64,000 bases of DNA. It comes from Gammaproteobacteria bacterium (lineage in GTDB: Bacteria > Gemmatimonadota > Gemmatimonadetes > Longimicrobiales > Gaopeijiaceae). The notes below the pieces were generated by a model. That model made no database searches. It saw only the letters and a list, made by a program, of their open reading frames with translations, and was not told the DNA's origin. This document shows positions 61,187-64,000 of the stretch, piece after piece. Made by a program: the position numbers and the translations under genes. Within the stretch, counting starts at the first letter, position 1; every line of letters starts with the position of its first letter. Location of the stretch: NCBI GenBank assembly GCA_028820325.1, contig JAPPJO010000161.1:1-64000 (forward strand). Direction: 5' to 3'.

Positions 61187-61335
61187 CTTCTGCTCTCGGA
61201 TTCGCCGTGTCCGGGATGGGGGTCGCGTGCCATCATCGCGCCTGATGGCGCTGTTGGCCAGTGGGCTCCCTCAATAGTATTGGTGCCCTGATCCCGGAAA
61301 GGCAGTTCACCGGCTCGCGGGCAGGCCATCCTCCG

Positions 61336-62163
61336 ATGACATCCAATCGTTCCATCACCAGCCGGCTTCACGAAGAAGCCTCGAGTAACGGGGAGACCTT
61401 CTACCTCGACCCGGAGACCGGCCTCGCCGTCTTCACCGAGTTCGGCCTGCGCCAGCGGGGCAGCTGCTGCTGGAGCGGCTGCCGGCACTGCCCCTACGAG
61501 GCCGGGAGGGCGGATGACGGGGAGGGTGCCGCGACCGTGGAGCCTCCGCTCTGGCTCACACCGCTGCGCCCCGGGCCCGAGCCCGTCGACGTGCTCTTCT
61601 GGAGCGGCGGCAAGGACAGCTTTCTCGCCTACCGGGCGCTGCTGCGCGAGGGGGCCCGCCCCGCGGTCCTGCTGACGACCTTCGACGCGGCGAGCCGGAC
61701 GATCGCGCACCAGGAGCTGCGGGTGGAGCTTGTGGTCCGACAGGCCGAGCACCTGCGCGTGCCCCTGCTGGGCGTTCCCCTCCATCCCGGCCTCGCCTAC
61801 GAGGCGCGCGTCGCCGAAGCCGTCACGTCGATTCCCGCGATCGCCCGCTTCGTGTTCGGCGATCTGCACCTCGAGCACATCCGCGAGTGGCGCACGGGCG
61901 CGTTCCGGGAGCTCGCGGAGACGCGCGGCGCATCGCTCCACTTCCCCATCTGGCAAGTGCCTTACGAGGTGCTGATGGCCGATCTGGAGGCCAGCGGAAT
62001 CGTTTGCGAGGTGTCCGCCGTGACCGATGCGGCGCTGGGCGCGCTCGTCCCCGGCCAGCGCTTCGACCGCGAGGCGATGATGGGGCTGCCGGACGGCGTG
62101 GACCGCTTCGGCGAGAACGGAGAGTTTCACACCCTGGCGAAGGTGTGGGTCGAACATGACTAA
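61336..62163 (+). CDS. Fusion of DUF5522 and PP-loop ATPase (Dph6/diphthine-ammonia-ligase-like)
   Basis: 275 residues from ATG; an earlier in-frame GTG at 61261 adds no recognisable sequence. Residues 20-55 hold DUF5522, a probable metal-binding module (YLDPETGLAVFTEFGL, then C44-C45-x3-C49-x2-C52 in SCCWSGCRHCPY). Residues ~85-275 are a PP-loop ATP-pyrophosphatase (FWSGGKDSFLAY, FGDLHLEHIREW, PIWQVPYEVLMADLEASG) resembling the diphthine-ammonia ligase family. True diphthamide is not made by bacteria, so the real substrate is unknown. Confidence 0.8.
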   Translation: MTSNRSITSRLHEEASSNGETFYLDPETGLAVFTEFGLRQRGSCCWSGCRHCPYEAGRADDGEGAATVEPPLWLTPLRPGPEPVDVLFWSGGKDSFLAYRALLREGARPAVLLTTFDAASRTIAHQELRVELVVRQAEHLRVPLLGVPLHPGLAYEARVAEAVTSIPAIARFVFGDLHLEHIREWRTGAFRELAETRGASLHFPIWQVPYEVLMADLEASGIVCEVSAVTDAALGALVPGQRFDREAMMGLPDGVDRFGENGEFHTLAKVWVEHD

Positions 62164-62180
62164 GTTCGATTAGCTTAGTC
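62158..62180. terminator. Convergent dyad GACTAAG…CTTAGTC
   Basis: Perfect 7-base arms at 62158-62164 and 62174-62180 flank TTCGATTAG. The left arm includes the stop of the DUF5522 fusion gene and the right arm ends just before the aminotransferase stop. It would form a hairpin in both transcripts and may separate the convergent genes, although the stem is short and no T-run follows. Confidence 0.4.
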
Positions 62181-62182
62181 CG

Positions 62183-64000
62183 CTACGTCAGGCGCAGCGC
62201 GTCCTCCCCCAACACCTCGTCGAGGTTGCTCACCAGCCGGTCGGCGTCGTCTTCGTCGAAGACCAGCGGCGGCTTGATCTTCACCACGTTGTGGAGCGGG
62301 CCGTCGGTGCTGAGCAGGATGCCCCGGTCGCGCATGCGCTCCACCAGGCAGGTCGCGTGGCGAGGGGCCGGATCGAGCGATTCCCGGTCCGTCACAAGCT
62401 CGATGCCCTGAAAGAGCCCGGTCCCACGCGCGTCCCCGACGATCGGATGGCGCTCCACCAGGCCCTTCAGCCCCGCGAGCAGCCGCTCACCGACCCGCCG
62501 GGCGTGGTCCTGCAGCCTCTCTTCTTCGATCACGTCCAGCACCGCCAGGCCGATGCGGCACGACACCGGGTTGCCGCCGAAGGTGTTGAAGTACTCCATC
62601 CCGTTGTTGAAGGACTCGGCGATCTCCGGGGTGGTCACCACGGCGGCGAGCGGATGGCCGTTGCCGATGGGCTTGCCCATGGTGACGATGTCCGGCACCA
62701 CCCCGTGATCCTCGAATGCCCAGAAGGACGAGCCGGCGCGCCCGAACCCGACCTGCACCTCGTCGGCGATGCAAACCCCGCCTGCCGCCCGCACGCGCTC
62801 GAACGCGCCGCGCAGGAAGCCGTCGGGAAGCACGATCTGGCCGCCGCAACTCAGGATCGACTCGAAGAGGAAGCCGGCGGGCCGTCCGCCGAGCGCGTCG
62901 ACGGCGCGACCGACCTCCTCCGCGTAGAGCGCGCCGCAGTCGGGATCGGAGAACCGGTAACGGCCGCGATAGCCGTCGGGCATGGGGACGCACGCGACCC
63001 ACCGCGGCGGCCCCGCGCCCCCCGGCCCGTCGAACTTGTACGAACTGAGCTGCACCAGTGAACTCGTGTTGCCGTGATACCCGCCCTCCAGCACGACCAT
63101 GCCCTCGCGCCCCGTGTGGGTCCGCGCCATGCGCAGCGCCAGCTCGTTGGCTTCGCTCCCGGTGCACACGAAGAAGCAGACGCCCAGCGGGTCGGGCAGC
63201 GTGGCGGCGAGACGCCGGGCGTACTCCGTGAGGCTGTCGTGCAGGTAGCGGGTGTTGGTGTTGAGGACAGCCATCTGGTCCTGACCGGCCTCGACCACGC
63301 GCGGGTGCGCGTGGCCCACCTGCGCGACGTTGTTGACGCAGTCCAGGTAGGGCTGGCCTGCATCGTCGTACAGGTAGGCGCCCTTGCCACGCACCATCTC
63401 CAGCGGACGCCGGTAGGAGATGGAAAGCGAGGGCCCGAGCAGCTTCCGGCGCGCGCCCAGCAGCTCCGAGGCCGCATTCCTGCCGGCGGGAGCCAGATCC
63501 GGGATCCCGAGCACCAGGTTCGGGTCCGGCGAAAGGCTGAGCCACACGTCCCGCTGGCTGGGCGGCGCCACGCCGGGGAAGTCGCCTTCGCGGCCCAGCA
63601 GGTCCGTCATCAGCTGGAAATGAAGATGAGGGGCCCAGTCGCCGTTCTCCGGATACGGCCCGATCCTGCCGATCTCGTCTCCGGCGGCGATCTGCTGTCC
63701 TGGGCGGAGCCCGGCCAGCGAGTCCCGCGAGAGGTGGCCGTAGAGGGTGTACCACGCGCCCAGCCCACCCCCCTCGTGGCGCAGAATGATGGCCGGCCCG
63801 TAGTCGAGGCGGGCGTCGTTGTCGCGGAAGCTGTGGACGGTTGCATCGCAGGGAGCGTGGATCGGCGTTCCGGGTTCCGCGAAGAGATCGATGCCCACAT
63901 GAACCGTTCGCCGCTCCAGCCCGTCCTCGCCCTGGATCGCAAACGCGTCGGAGTCGTACCAGCGGCGGGCCTCGTCGTATCGGCCGATCCCGATGGCCGC
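62183..64000 (-). CDS. M23 peptidase-like domain fused to class III aminotransferase (5' end beyond the window)
   Basis: 605 residues are visible; the frame continues to the window edge, so the N-terminus is missing. The visible part opens with IGIGRYDEARRWYDSDAFAI, then an M23 LytM-type domain with complete zinc motifs HVGID and HLHFQL. From about residue 180 a class III PLP aminotransferase follows (DCVNNVAQVGHAHPRVVEA, CTGSEANELALRMAR, GGYHGNTSSLVQLS, CIADEVQVGFGR, MGKPIGNGHPLAAVV with the Schiff-base Lys). Known relatives also have an aminoglycoside-phosphotransferase-like domain first, which would lie outside the window. Homologues of the aminotransferase part include phospholyases acting on phosphoethanolamine. 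Confidence 0.88.
   Translation of the reverse strand, partial: AAIGIGRYDEARRWYDSDAFAIQGEDGLERRTVHVGIDLFAEPGTPIHAPCDATVHSFRDNDARLDYGPAIILRHEGGGLGAWYTLYGHLSRDSLAGLRPGQQIAAGDEIGRIGPYPENGDWAPHLHFQLMTDLLGREGDFPGVAPPSQRDVWLSLSPDPNLVLGIPDLAPAGRNAASELLGARRKLLGPSLSISYRRPLEMVRGKGAYLYDDAGQPYLDCVNNVAQVGHAHPRVVEAGQDQMAVLNTNTRYLHDSLTEYARRLAATLPDPLGVCFFVCTGSEANELALRMARTHTGREGMVVLEGGYHGNTSSLVQLSSYKFDGPGGAGPPRWVACVPMPDGYRGRYRFSDPDCGALYAEEVGRAVDALGGRPAGFLFESILSCGGQIVLPDGFLRGAFERVRAAGGVCIADEVQVGFGRAGSSFWAFEDHGVVPDIVTMGKPIGNGHPLAAVVTTPEIAESFNNGMEYFNTFGGNPVSCRIGLAVLDVIEEERLQDHARRVGERLLAGLKGLVERHPIVGDARGTGLFQGIELVTDRESLDPAPRHATCLVERMRDRGILLSTDGPLHNVVKIKPPLVFDEDDADRLVSNLDEVLGEDALRLT

Overview
The window is uniformly G+C-rich, densely coded and bacterial. 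No rRNA, tRNA, CRISPR array, insertion sequence or prophage could be recognised by reading. The gene content (fused isobutyryl-CoA mutase, sortilin-type BNR-repeat protein, secreted M14 and M28 peptidases, DUF5107-TPR lipoprotein, LVIvd-repeat lipoproteins, CstA transporter, outer-membrane barrel proteins) and the many GTG/TTG starts suit a heterotrophic Gram-negative bacterium. Gemmatimonadota or a close relative is my best guess; this is inference, since no marker gene was compared.

Layout. 1-3016: the end of a probable barrel protein, a small membrane protein (-), a soluble histidine kinase/response regulator fusion that seems to have lost its N-terminus, and an outer-membrane-protein remnant. 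3256-12122: a tightly packed (+) cluster: Fe(II)/2-oxoglutarate dioxygenase, STAS protein, hisG-D-C-H-A-B-F-IE, and an SPFH/prohibitin protein translationally coupled to hisIE. 12148-18980: zinc aminopeptidase lipoprotein, alpha/beta hydrolase, a divergent leuS, transketolase. 19072-21058: Fic protein (-) with a perfectly spaced 23-bp tandem repeat array upstream.

21059-33366 is a lipid-themed block. On the minus strand, in transcription order: alpha-oxoamine synthase, acetoacetate-decarboxylase-like protein, diacylglycerol/sphingosine-kinase-like enzyme, icmF, DUF5107-TPR lipoprotein. Divergently on the plus strand: PlsC-type acyltransferase, Tam41-like nucleotidyltransferase, CDP-alcohol phosphatidyltransferase. 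The two start codons of the divergent arms touch at CATATG. The set reads like a route to an unusual, possibly sphingolipid-like phospholipid, with IcmF able to supply branched acyl-CoA primers.

33399-53269: secreted and envelope proteins (BNR-repeat protein, beta-lactamase-like hydrolase, M28 peptidase, DUF305 lipoprotein, two tandem LVIvd lipoproteins, outer-membrane barrel protein, Ig-like-repeat lipoprotein), an AAA/DUF4143 ATPase, an HD-like protein, and a DUF6516/HTH toxin-antitoxin-like pair behind a palindrome. 53270-64000: CstA transporter coupled to a very large M14 carboxypeptidase with a duplicated N-terminal domain; cupin, cory-CC-star and ArsA ATPase genes; a DUF5522/PP-loop ATPase fusion; and the 3' part of an M23-aminotransferase fusion running off the window.

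A recurring theme is translational coupling through 4-nt overlaps (ATGA/GTGA/TTGA). In three intergenic gaps a tiny ORF fills the whole space with such an overlap at both ends.
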